Of a DNA stretch of 64,000 nt, positions 34,601 to 46,543 are shown piece after piece (position 1 is the stretch's first letter; each line of letters starts with the position of its first letter). A program made the translations under genes and the position numbers. The notes beneath the pieces are model-generated. The model was not told the origin of the DNA, did no database searches, and worked only from the letters and a program-made list of their open reading frames with translations. Location of the stretch: contig MU839829.1 in assembly GCA_030411725.1 (NCBI GenBank), forward strand, positions 1,736,001 to 1,800,000, written 5' to 3'. The stretch comes from Echria macrotheca. Taxonomy: Eukaryota > Ascomycota > Sordariomycetes > Sordariales > Schizotheciaceae.

Positions 34601-37600
34601 TCAAATCCCCGAATACCCATACATGCTATTCCCCATGCCCGTGCCCATCCCGGGTCCCAAACCAGCTGGGCCCATTCCCGGTCCCATGCCATGCCCGCCC
34701 ATCCAGCCCCCCATTGCGGCACCATCCGTAATGTAATACTCGAGCTGATGTTCATACCCATCCGCCGCGGTAAGAACCGACTGCGGCTGGAAGTACTCGG
34801 GCGCCGTCGTGTGCGGGTCGTAACCAGCGCCAGGCGACACGCTCGCCCCGGTCTGATGCGTGTCGAACGCTTCGATCAGCAGCCCCAAACCGTCGGTCGA
34901 CTGCCGCGCTCCCATCGCTTGCTGTGCCTGCTGTGCTTGTTGTGCCTGCTGTGCTTGCTGTACCTGCACTGGCACCGGCCCTTGGTTGTGGAATTGCGGC
35001 GGTACGGTGGACGGCGGCGCGATGTTTTGCTGCACCGGCGACGGCGTGGGGTGGCTTTGCGACGGCGGCCCGGACTGCATCCGCAGGTTGGGGTCGATAT
35101 ACATGACTGGCGACGTCGCATCTTGAGCTATCTGCGTCGCCGGGGTTGTGTGACTAGGACTCTGGGGAGGAACCAAGCTCTTGCGGTCCATCCGCTGTTC
35201 CGGCGAACTTGGTTTCGGTGCGCGCGCCTGGGGCGAGTGCTGTAGGACATGGGGGATTGGCTCCTTCTGTAGCTGCGTCAGTTTTAGACGCTTGCTGCCG
35301 GTCAAACCGGGTGTGAAAACATACGCTGTCAGCCATGCCGAGGTCTGGCTCTGCAACCACGCCTGCTCGGGCCCGGTAGAACTCCTCTAGACGCTCGTAC
35401 CATCGAGAAGACAACGGCCAGATGCCCCTGCTTTCTGACAAGATGTTAAGGGTGCGCTGGACTATGGCTCTGGCACTCCGAATGATGGATCGATCCGCGC
35501 GGACTGTACATGTCAGTATCTTCGGGCTTCTGAATCAGCCATGACTTACGTGTTTGGTACTTGCATAGATAGCAAGCCATATAGCCACAACTAAAGATGC
35601 AAAACGCCTTGGGTCGTGTTAGTCGGCTTCCTGACAGATTTCACCATATCCACTTACCGCCATCTGGCCTCCCATACCCTCCTCGCCTGTCCTTTCATTA
35701 TGCTGCGTCTCGATTTGCTCAAACAGCCCCTTAACGTTGTTGAACAATTCCGTCGACATTTCCGTCCAAAACTTCACCATGTTTGGGTCTTGTAGCTGAT
35801 GAGCATTGATCATTCTAGGAACAGATTAGCTGGATTCCACCTGCAGTCGTCGCTGGAGTCCGTACTCTTGTAGATATGCCCTTCGAATGATCATGTTGCA
35901 TAATCGGGTAATCATGGTAACGTTCAAGTATGCCTTCAACAGGTCAGCAGAGGCTCCCGAGGTTCATCACAGTAGTCAAAAACACACTAGATCCTGGCCC
36001 TCCTGCTTGTGGCCTTTGAGCAAGACATTACTCCACCTATGGTCTCCCGGAAGGTTTTGCTCCCACTCAGCCAGCCGCCGTGCCATTATCGCATACTCGC
36101 TATTAGGCTCCCACGGACAAGGGCTTTTGTCCTTGGTGATGGCCCGTCGCGAGATGGCTCCCCAGTAGTAGTGCGCCTGGATGAGCGTTGCAAAGAGCGA
36201 CTTGTCCCTCAAGCACACCAGCTGCGGATCCCTGATGGCCGGCGGCGTATCCTCGAGTGCTGCCCTCGACCTTGGCTCAACTGCGTTTTGGAAATCCTGC
36301 TCGTTGCAAGGCAGCAGTGTGGTGATATCGCCAGCTGATAATGATACCGGTGAGCGTGGCGCCGAGTGCAGATTATCTTGGCTGTGCAGCATCCACTAGC
36401 CGACCGTCAGCAATGCTATCGATGACCACAAACTGCAAACACCTACCAGCGTCCGTCTCGCCGATTCGGCTTGGATGATGAGGTCCTTGGTGGGCTTGGT
36501 CATGGCATATGTCTCTTCCCTATGTAGCTGCATGAGAGTGGCTATCCTAACGGCGATTCCCATATTGATCTAGCTAGGTTAGCAGCTATGCTGTACGAGA
36601 CTGCGGGAGACCTACCCAGCTCATGTACTTCTCGCCGCTGCCCTGCTGGGCAACGCTGAGCAGATAGAAAGCCTGACACCTCTCCAAGCTCGGACCCTTG
36701 TACAGCTCCGTGAGGGCCACCCTGGAGGCGCGGTCCATAAACCAGTTGGCCGCATTCACAGCACCGCCATAGCGTTCGACCAAGGCCGGCGTGAGGCGGG
36801 CCGAGATGCTCAGCAGACTAAGCAAGTAGAAGACGCTCACGGACCGGTGGTTGGTGCGGAGCTGGTGGAAGAAGGCCTGCTTGTGGATGAAGCCCAGCTG
36901 GAAGTAGTGCCGAGTAAACTTGTCGACGCCATCGATGATCTCGGCGAGCGGCGGCAACAGGTCCCAGTCGTCGGCGCCCTTGGGAGGCCGGGCCACTCCC
37001 GGCACCGACGGCGAGCGGACCACTGGCGCGTCCAGAACCTCACGTCGGATCTTGAGTGGGTCCCGCTTGGTGCCCTTCTCGGCCCTGATTCTCGGGTGCC
37101 GGTAGTCACGGTCCTCGTCCGGCTGGCCCCGGACCGGAAAGATGCTTGGCATGCCGAGTCAGCGGGTTTCTCGTCTTCCGGTTCCGGCAGGCAAGGCGAG
37201 ACGACCGGAGACAAATCGCGACCGAGACATCGACGTCCTCAAAATTTGTGAAATAAAAATCAACTCACCAGCCTTCAGGACCAATGCCGGCGTCCTTGCA
37301 TGCCTGGCATGGAGGCTGTCCACGATCGTGCTGACATTTGCTTCTCATCCGACGACACCTGTTCGAGTCCCCATCGTGTCAGAAGTCATTTTTGGTCTCT
37401 TTCATCAGTGTCTTATGTCTGCCATCCCATCATTTTTGCCGGTCTGTACGGAATACATCTGACGGGAAAAATGACGCCAAGACACGTATATCCGTCATTT
37501 TTTGGACACTTGCCCTCCGGCAAAATTTTGTCGTCATTGCTTGAGTTTTGGGGGATAAAAACGCACCTCCGGCAGGCGATTGGAGCTCTCCGCTTGACCG

Positions 37601-37682
37601 CCGGCGCCGACTCTTGCCCAGCATTTTTGGTCTCTGGCGGCATCGACGCCGACGACGGCGAGCGGGAGTCCACCTCCATCAT
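34601..37682 (-). CDS. Zn2Cys6 transcription factor, possibly Stb5-like
   Basis: This is a fungal-specific regulator. Ten exons: 37682-37567, 37358-37269, 37144-36616, 36569-36447, 36395-35988, 35933-35866, 35814-35658, 35607-35550, 35503-35325, 35266-34601 (797 aa). The zinc cluster uses Cys37, 40, 47, 56, 59 and 69 (ACRRCRRMRSKCQHD, then CQAC). It is followed by PVRGQPDEDRDYRHPR. The fungal_trans middle domain includes KFTRHYFQLGFIHKQAFF and YLLSLLSISARL. The C-terminus is Gln/Pro-rich, with DGLGLLIEAFDTHQ and a Gly/Met-rich end. Introns 1 (208 bp) and 2 (124 bp) both cut the zinc cluster. The last intron (35324-35267) explains an apparent frame change. Stb5 resemblance is tentative. The start is the first Met of the MMEVDS pair. 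Confidence 0.85.
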
Positions 37683-39591
37683 TTCTGCTGCTGCTGCTGC
37701 CTTTCGTCTCGCTGTCGTCTCCTGGGGTTCAGCACCAGCGCGGCCGCGCGAGGGCAGCAACCACCGGGGTTTTCAATCGAATGCGATGGAATGGTGAGTG
37801 AGAGCTGTGAGTCGCGCTGTTGCCGCAGCGGCTTCACGATGGGGGTGGGGCTGGGTTTTTGTTGCCGCCAGGGCAATCGACAGGGCAGCGCCGTTGTGAT
37901 GGGGAGAGCGGGCGGGGTGACAAATTGCCCGCCGCCAGACACGACGCCAAGCAGAAACGAGCCACGCTCCCGGGCGGGCATGTCTGGGCCCCTTCGCGGC
38001 AGCCTGAGAACCTTTTTTAAAAAAGACATCCCGCTTTGCAATGGCTATCTTATTTTTACGTACCCCCTCTTGATGCCCTCCCGTGTGATTCTCAGACGGG
38101 GGAGAGCTTCATCAGCCTGGTCCCCATACGGAGTACACCGATCACAATATGGGCCCCAGGCTCAAGTTCCTGTCTGTGTCGTTTCAGCCGGGAGAGCATG
38201 AGTTAAGATTAACTATCGCCGTCTCACCGGTCGCCGTCCACCGGTGACTGAGTGGCTGCTTGTCGAGTGCGAGGAAGTGTGAGACACACATCCCATTTTT
38301 CTTCAGCCAACAAACTCCCTCGCTCATCAAGCCCAAGATTGGTCGACAGCCCACTTTCCGCCCACGCCCGCTCGTTCACTCGCTCGGAAATCAAGTTGGT
38401 GCGAGTCTTCTTTTTTATGCACAAGCTGTCCCGAGTCCAGGAGTTCTCAAGCCACAAAATCAACTTTCCCGCCCTGAGCGCTGCGTCCAGGACCCTGCAA
38501 ATCAACCACACCCCAAGCCCAAAAGGTTGGCACAAATCTCGGTCCCAGGTGCGGCGCAACCTCTTTTCGCCGACCAACTGGACACTGGGAAGGCTGGACC
38601 GCCCCAACCGCAGCCCGCCACAAATCACCAGGACTCGTTGAGAAAAAAGCATCACAATGTTATTTCAACTCCCGTTCGTAACACACTCCATCCGTGTTCT
38701 TCTGTTCCAGACTGTTCCCCTCGTCTCCACCTCGCGAATGACATGCCTGGTTCCATGCACACTGCAATGTGAAAAGGGTGACGAGTTCAGCAGTCGGAAC
38801 TTACTCCGCGACTGCCGAGACACCCTCTCCAAAGCGCGGCGCCCAATCGACGTTGCAGCTGCACTTGTCCAGATCCAAGGGCCGTCCGTGAAACAATATA
38901 CGATTCGTCCTGTAGCAATCCCTGGGCATCGCACAAAGTCACACACCAACTATCCATGGCGGTACGCCGAAACCTGGATAACTTCCTAGTGGCCTTCTTA
39001 TGTTCGGACCATTCATTCCCGTCATCGAATTATGGAATACATGCAATCGATCCAGCAAATACCGGACATTCAACAAGCATGGACCCCATCCATTCACGAG
39101 CCACAGAGTTGGGGAAATGGGGGCTTAAATTTTTCTTCGTTCCTACATGAGCTTTGACAGTGTGACGAATCACTCGATCCGGCACCATCAAAACCCAGAG
39201 GCCTCGGTGATACTCTCTTTCCGACGTATTCCGCCTTCTGCTGCTGAAGCGTGATAGAACGCTGAGGCGCCATGGTTCCCACAATCCCAGAATCGCGGTC
39301 ACCTGACTGCCACACAATCCCCTCTCGTTGTTGAGGAACTCGTCAATTCTGGCCGCCGCCGTCTGAACTCCCTTAACCGGCTCACTTGAACCAGATTAAG
39401 CCCGATTCCACCACCCAGTCCGTCCTTTTGTATGACTCCGTTCCCGCCTTCTACATGATGTTGGAATTTGTTCCACGAGCCCAAATCTAGGGGTATGGAA
39501 ACAATACATGATATCTCTCTATCGTCATCCGTTCGCCTCGTAACAAAGGGGTAAAATAACAGTGCCAGCAGCTGTGGAATGGTGTCATATG

Positions 39592-39637
<46 letters not shown>

Positions 39638-39880
39638 TGGAGTGTGCTAACTGATTAGGGGGTCGTTGGGTCTATATCGCACAACATCTGTGCATCTGGG
39701 GTCGTGTCATTTGTGTGGCGTCGTGCTATCGGGGGTGCTGCAAAAGAATATCGGGCATCGGTGAGTCGCTGTTTCTCTCCAGAATGGAGGAACTGATTTG
39801 GGGGTATTTCCGGACCGGATGGGAAGGGTTGAAGGACGCGACAGGTGGCGCAGGAACCGTCACGCTGCTTTGGCTGATAC
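37683..39880. other. Intergenic region, 2.2 kb
   Basis: Promoter side of the transcription factor and 3' side of importin-beta. No convincing gene; several overlapping short ORFs on both strands. It contains the GT microsatellite described separately. Confidence 0.45.
39598..39634. repeat. GT dinucleotide microsatellite
   Basis: A perfect (GT)n run of about 18 units, about 250 bp beyond the stop of the importin-beta gene. Confidence 0.9.
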
Positions 39881-42800
39881 TCATGACTGGAGCATGATGG
39901 TTTGGCCAATGTTGCCGCTGATTTGACGCTTGACTTGCTCCCTGGCCCACCTCGCAGTATCGATTGTGCGTGCCTGGAATTCGCGATTCGTCCTCGTTTC
40001 CTTGATCAAGGCTGTTAACCAGTCCTGGCGGAAGGCATCCACCAGTTCGCCTCCGGGGTACGCGTCGGCAAGATCACTAGCAAAGATCAGTCCCAGAGCC
40101 ATTCTCAGAGTGAAGGGTTGTTATATCTTACCCAATAACGCCCATGGATGAGCGCAAGAGCGCCTCGCTGCGGTGGGCGTCGGTAGCAATCTTGTTGAGC
40201 AGCTCAAAGATAGACTCGACATATGGCTGGAGGACTTGGGCTAGGAGCAGTTAGCACAGATTTTCCATTTCCCCGTCAGTAGACACTCACTCTTCCCGCT
40301 CGACTTCATCGCACCAATGATGCCTCCCCAGGCATCCATAATCCCCTCTCGAAGTGAGACGACGTAATCAAACATTTCGTACGAGCCCTCGGGGCTAGCC
40401 GTGATGCTCGCGGCTTGCTGAAGGACCACAGCCACCACAGCAAGGTACGCTTCGAAATGGCCGCCGATAGCCGTAGCAATGTCACCGAAGCACTGCAGGA
40501 TGGCAGGCTTGAATTGATTTGCTAATGTCACGCTCTAGAAACGGCCTAGTTAGCACCCAGAATTCCAGTGGAATGAGCCAAAGAAAAGGGGGGGAACCAA
40601 CCCGAAGATTATTGAGCAAGTAATTCATGAAGTGGTCGCAGTAGGGCTGGCTGCGTTCGCCCATGGATCGGGTGAGGTCGCTGACAAGTCCGATCGCCAT
40701 GCTGCAGAGGCCTGGCTCATCCTGGTTGCCCAGCGCAGCGTAGAGGGGTCCCGAGAAGGCGTCCATGTACTTCGCGAACTCCTCTTCCATAGCATTCGCC
40801 AGCGCACTGACAGTAGCGAAGACACTCTCGGGAACGCTTGACTTGGAACCAACGGTCTCGAGGATTTGGAGCAAGGCACGCATGATACGGTCGCCTTGAG
40901 ACCTGATTTCTTTGTCGAGCCTCTGAATGATGGCTTGCAGGACCGTGAGCAGACTTGTCTGCATGTCCGTCAGGATAATCCTGTCCTCCACGCTGACCAC
41001 CTGAGCCTGCATAGGTATGGTGTTTTCGAGGCGCTCGATGATCACTAGCGAGAGAGACGCAACCGTGGACAGGCTGTCATTGGCGCAGTTTTGAACGAAC
41101 ACGTTGAGAACTTCATACGCAGCGGTGCGCGCACCGGCGTCGCCGTCAAGTTTGGCCGTGACTGTCAGCAGGTTGGTCACGATCTGGTTGAAGTAAGGGG
41201 TCAAAGCATTCTGCCCGTCCCCGAGTTCACCTCCAAAGCGTTCGGCCAGGTTCATCAATGCCCAGCAGCATGAAGATGCCACCTTAGGCGTCGTCATAAG
41301 ACCGTTGAACAGCGAACGGATCAGCGGGTCGAGGTGCTGCGCAGGGTCAATAGCCTCCGAACAAGCCCCCGTGATTTTACCGAGAGCGAAAGCAACCGAA
41401 TCCCTGACATGGACTGAGGGATCCTCCATCATGGCGATGAGCGGCTGCATGGCTGACTTGACAATCGGCTCCAATACTTTCTCATCCGGCCCATCCATCA
41501 TGGCGCTGAAAGCGGACACAGCCGCATCCCTCGAGTGCCAGTCGGCGCTGCGAAGGTTGGCCTCGACAAATTGGATAACCGGGGGGATGATAGCCGCAGT
41601 AACCGCCTGGGAGTAAACGTTGAGGCATTGGTATGCTGCCCGGGCAAGGTTGTACTCGTCGTCTGCTGCATCCTCGTCCTGCTTGGTAAGGAGGTGTAGA
41701 AGTACAGGCACCACCTCGGAGGTAGCAACGCGCGCGAATTGGTGGAATGGTCTCAACTGCTCAGCACTATCGACCTAGACGTACTGTTAGACGGGAGGAG
41801 ACAAAAACAAATTTGACAGATCTTACCTGTGCGTTATCGTCCTCAATTCCAATTTCTTCCTCGCAGACGGTGCTCCAGAACTCGACGGCCAACTTGGCAA
41901 CGTCCTCGTCTGAGCTCTTCATGCCCAGAATGGTCAGGCCGAAGAGAGCCTTCTCCATATAAAAGCGCATGTCCTCATAGTAGAGCGACATGATGCGGTT
42001 GAGGCAGCCAAAGGCGCCCTGCTGAATCCGGGAGTCTTCGGCCTGGGTGGCCTCGCAGACAACCTGCATGATGTAGTTACGCTCGCCCTCATGCTTGAAG
42101 TTGTTTCCAATAAACTCAAGGGAGTCACCCAGCGCTGTGATGGCGGCAAGCCGGATTTCATTGTTGGGCTCTTCCTTGCGCGCTCCCTGTACAACGGCTG
42201 TGAGGATGGCATTGGACTGCCCAACCAAGCTCGCTCTCAGGTCCGGGTCCTGACTCTCGCAGATGAATCCGATGGCCGTCAGAGACGCCTGCTTTTGATG
42301 GGGGCTGCCGTCGCTGACGTTTTTGACGAGGACGGCCATGAGATCTGGCCATTCGTTTCGCGGGAGCTCGATCACGGCAATCGAGGCAATAACTTGTGCT
42401 GTCGCCTGGCCCGCCTGCGTATTGTTGGATGACAGCGTCTCGAGGGCGAGTTGCTTGACACGTGTCTTGGTTTCCTGGTCCGTGTTCTGAAGCCATTTTG
42501 CTCGTAGCTCGGCTTGTCTCGCAAACTCGCGGGATGAGAAGGCGTTCTTGAGTGCGATACCGGCAGCAGCTCGAATGTGACCTTGGGCGTTCTCGTTCGC
42601 CAACACTTGCACGAGTGTTAGGAGATATTGGGACTGCGGGGCGAATCATGTTAGCACGGCGGAGACCATCACAACAGGACAAAAGGCATGGGGGCATACA
42701 AAGTTCGCCTCGGCCGCCTGAAGGAGTTGCTGTTCTGCAGCATTTCGAAGAGTCGCGTCTGTGAGGCATGTCAGCAACCAAGGTCGCGATGGGGAGCGGC

Positions 42801-42902
42801 ACGACGCGATTCGTACGGGCCGGGAGCGGGACGCAAGGCGGTGTACTGACCAGGATTCAGCGAGTTGGTAAGGACGGTGGTAATGTCTGGTGCGCCTTCC
42901 AT
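39881..42902 (-). CDS. KAP95: Importin subunit beta-1 (karyopherin Kap95)
   Basis: Kap95 carries importin-alpha/cargo complexes through nuclear pores and releases them on Ran-GTP. Seven exons: 42902-42851, 42758-42700, 42633-41827, 41774-40602, 40534-40291, 40240-40132, 40076-39881 (879 aa, close to the family norm). The importin-beta N-terminal domain is seen as DATLRNAAEQQLLQA and the HEAT-repeat helices run throughout, for example WHSRDAAVSAFSAMMDGP, VRDSVAFALGKITGACSEA and VASSCCWALMNLAERFG. It ends AREQVKRQISGNIGQTIMLQS. Introns are 50-92 bp; the first has a GTCAGT and the fourth a GTTGGT donor. All junctions keep the frame and restore HEAT-like sequence. Confidence 0.94.
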
Positions 42903-44483
42903 GATTGCGGTGGTGATGGGGTGCTGCACGGATGGCGGATCTCCGAACGGGCAGGCTGTTGTGGGAAAGGAGAGGAAGTTTTTGGGTTAGGAAGGGTGAG
43001 TCGCCGTGCAACTCAACTTTGCGTGGAACAAGCGGGGGGTCCAAGATCCACGAGGGCGGCTTATCGGACAAGGGTTTGGGTTTCCGGACGAGACCACAAG
43101 CCAAACAAGAGAGACGCGTTCCGGGTCTCTGGTTATTCGTCGGCAGAAGAGTGTCGAAGAGTTGCAGTTCGCGAAGAACGGAAACGGCCACAAATGGTTG
43201 TAAGAAAGGTATTGGGGTGCAGGGCGCTCTGCGGGTCTTGTGCTTTTTCAAATTTTTTGTCAACAAGCACAGGAGTCCGGTTCGGTGTGGATGCTCGCCA
43301 ATGCTGCCGCTGCCTTGCGCCAAAGCACGACGGGCTGCAGAAGGGGAGAAGAGGCTGTGCCGGTCGAAGTGAACAGAAAAGAATGTGTCGAATAGGACTG
43401 CAGGCAGGTGAGACGGCTCAGACCAAGCTTTGTTGTTCGCTACAAGGAAAAAGTTGAGAAGCAGCAGAAGACAGCCTGTTGACGCAGCAGACGACAGATG
43501 TGAGGAGTTGACAAGACAGTCGATGGCGTCCGGCCAGTCGGGGAAGGAGCCCTGCCGTTTCTTTCAACTTCTAGCGGCACACTGTGCCAGTGGCAGCCAG
43601 TGCACCGGGCTGCACGCCAAATTTGCCATTGTTTACAGTGTGGACAGCTGTCCACACGGCTAGGCGTCCCTTGACTGCGTCACAGACATGGGGCATCGGA
43701 CCCAGCAAAAAAGAGTCGCTACAAAAAATTCACGTCTGCCCCTCAAACGAAATTAAAACAGGGTCCTCCCGCCCGCTGTTGCTGCTTCTTTCCCTCGCTG
43801 TTGCTGACTGGCCGAGTGACCAGCTGTCGACGCAAGCATGACTCTGCAGCTCTCGCTGGTAACTAGCTGGTACCGAGAGGTCCGTCTTGTTCACAGTCTG
43901 CATCACCATCCCATTCTTGTCTCTCTGCCTCTTGTCTGTTTCCCAATTTATCACATGCTCGACTTGCTCTTCTCTGCTTGGGCATAACCAGCGGGCGTAC
44001 TAAATCTGTAGCGGGTTCGACCCCTCCATCACTGCCGTCCCCCGCAACAAGTCGCACAGCCTTCGCACCCTACCCAGGCTACCCTCTTTGGATGCGGGGA
44101 TGGCGGAGGGTTTGGATGACTTGCTGGAGCTGTCTTTGTCTCTGTCTGACACAGCCGCTGCCGTGGAACGAAACAAGCAGGGAAACATCTGTATCTGGAT
44201 GCTTTTGTGGGTAGATTGGGCTTCAATCTCAGAATTCCTTTTGATATTTGCTCAATTATACTCGCTCCACTTTTGAACATCGTCCACCAGGGCTCCGCCA
44301 GCCTCCCTTTGGCTCTTTGACTTTTGTTGATAAACCCCTATGCAGACCCACCCCTTGAAGATGCAAATCAAACCGCTATAATATCGTCCATGCAGCCACT
44401 TCCGATGGAAAGATGACAGCTGTCGATCGAGAGCACAACTTTTCCCGGCCACACCCCGTACATAAGACATAACAGAACATGAA
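42903..44483. other. Intergenic region, 1.6 kb
   Basis: Promoter of KAP95 and 3' side of LEU4. Several open frames of up to 229 codons next to KAP95 on the plus strand have no recognisable domain and overlap its first exons. A GGTTCGACCCC string near 44015 is not part of a foldable tRNA. Confidence 0.45.
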
Positions 44484-46543
44484 TTACATCTCGTCCGCCT
44501 TGGCCTCCAGAGCCGACATAATGTCGGACACTTTGGCATTCCCATTTGCTGAGCCGTTCAGGTCCAGATACTTGCCCGGGAAGCGTTGAGGTACTGGCCG
44601 GGCAATGATTGGGCTTCCTCCACGGCTCAGGACGAACTAGAACTAAGTTAGGACGGCAAAAGCATAGTTCACTTGCTGGAACTTACCTGGCTAGCAGCGC
44701 TCAGGAGCGCAATAAGAGAGCTCTGAACCACGTCTTCGTGGATTCCAACACCCCAAACCTTCTCGTCGGCGCCCGCTGCAATGCACTCGATGTAAGTAAC
44801 GGCCTTGACCTCACGTCCGCGGCCGACAGCGTGCTCTTTGTAGTCCTGGACATCCAGGTCTACACCAACGGTTCGGAGGGCATTCGCCAGGCTGGAAATT
44901 GGGCCGTTACCTCTTCCACGGAGCTTATGCTCCGCCCCGTCGATGGAGATGACGCCCTCGAAGACTCTCATCAGGTTCTTGGTGTCTTGCGTCTTGCCTG
45001 GTGCAGGCGGCGCCGGCGAGCTAGACCGATCCGGCGTAATAGAGTACTCCAAGATGTCGAACCGCGGGTTCTTCTTGAGATAGTAGGTCTTCTCAAAGAG
45101 CTCGGTGATTTCGGACGGAACAAGCTCGCGCTTCTTCTCATCTGCCATCTTCTGCACAACCCTGGAGAAGGCCACCTGGAGACCACGAGGCAGATCAAGG
45201 TGAAGATGCTGCTGGATAATCCAGGCAGCGCCGCCCTTTCCGCTCTGAGAATTGACACGGATGACAGCCTGGTAGTCGCGGCCGATATCCTTGGGGTCGA
45301 GAGGCAGGTAGGGGATCTGCCAGTACTCCTCGTAGGATTTCCCTTCCTTTTCCCGGAGCTGGAATCCCTTCTTGATCGCGTCCTGATGCGAACCGCTGAA
45401 AGCGCACACAACCAGAGAGCCGCCGTAGGGGGCGCGTGGGTGTACTTCAATCTTGTTGCAAGCTTCTACTACCTCGATGACCTCTCCGAGATTGGAGAAG
45501 TCGATGTTGGGTGTGACGCCCTGAGTATAGAGATTCAAGGCCAGAGTGACGAGGTCAACGTTGCCCGTACGCTCACCGTTGCCAAACAAACAACCTTCTA
45601 CCCGGTCAGCACCCGCCATCTGCGCCAGTTCCGCGGCCGCAACCGCGCACCCCCTGTCGTTGTGGGGATGGAGCGAGACGCAAATCTTCTCGCGCTCCGT
45701 GATGTTGCGGCAGAAGTATTCAATCTGGTCAGCATAGACGTTCGGCGTGGCCATCTCAACTGTGGCTGGCAGGTTGAAGATGATGGGGTTCTCAACCGTG
45801 GGCTCCCACGCTGCTTTGACGGCCTCGCAGATTCGCACGACAAACTCCGGGCTCGTGTCCGAAAAGGTCTCCGGGCTGAATTCGAAAGCCCACTCGGTGC
45901 CGGCTTGTGAGGGGTCGTCCTTGGTCAACGATCTGACCAGGGCGGCGCATTTGCTTGCCAGTTCGACGCTCTCGTCTTCTGTGAACCCAAACACGATCCT
46001 CCGGAAGCACTCGCTCGTGGCAAGATATATATGGATGATAGCCTTCTTTGCGCCCTTGACAGACTCGACCGTGCGCCGGATCAGGTCTTCCCTGCAAGGC
46101 GACAGGACTTGGAGGTAGACATCGTCCGGGACGGCGCCAGGGGTCTCGATCAAGCGTCTCGTGAAGTCGTAGTCGGTCTGCGATGCCGAGGGGAAGGATA
46201 CTTCAATCTCCTTGTAGCCGAGCTTGCACAACATTTCAAAGTACCTCCACTTTTGGTCTCCGTCCTGTTAGGCATTGGGTTAGTCAATTGAGGGACCCGA
46301 GCAGCCAGACAGCACCAGGTGCGCACCATTGGGTCGACCAAGCTTTGGTTTCCATCTCGGAGGTCGGTGGCCAGCCAGCGCGGCGCCTTGTCGAGGGTCT
46401 TGTTGGGCCATTGGCGGTCGGGAAGGTTGATGGGAGGAAACCTCTTATACTTCGTGGACGGATCCTTGAGCCTGGAGCACAACGCATGGTCAATTCTTGT
46501 GTCCTGTGCCACTGGTTCTGACGCCTCCAACTTACATCGGCAT
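44484..46543 (-). CDS. LEU4: 2-isopropylmalate synthase (first step of leucine synthesis)
   Basis: It condenses acetyl-CoA with 2-ketoisovalerate. Four exons: 46543-46536, 46471-46327, 46264-44687, 44636-44484 (627 aa). Motifs are the TDLRDGNQSL active-site start, KEIEVSFPSASQTDYDF, the metal-binding HPHNDRG, FGNGERTGN, and the C-terminal LeuA regulatory domain from about residue 470 (VFEGVISIDGAEHKLRGRGNGPI). The first coding exon is just 8 nt (ATGCCGAT); with the next exon it gives MPMLKDPSTKYKRF, which lines up with the start of the short cytosolic yeast isoform. No in-frame upstream targeting sequence is evident. Phase-0 final intron, 50 bp. Feedback inhibition by leucine is expected from the regulatory domain. 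Confidence 0.94.

Noticed and set aside
35154..35441. Frameshift or pseudogene in the transcription factor
   Set aside because: A 58-bp intron explains the frame change and restores family-like sequence.
37352..37372. Second tRNA-like string (GTTCGAGTCCCC)
   Set aside because: It lies at the intron 1/exon 2 border of the transcription factor, and no cloverleaf can be drawn around it.
42768..43457. 229-codon plus-strand ORF next to KAP95
   Set aside because: It overlaps the first exons and promoter of KAP95 in antisense, and is Arg/Gly/Cys-rich with no domain.
44005..44030. tRNA-like B box (GGTTCGACCCC)
   Set aside because: The flanking bases do not pair into a T arm or acceptor stem, and no A box lies at the right distance.
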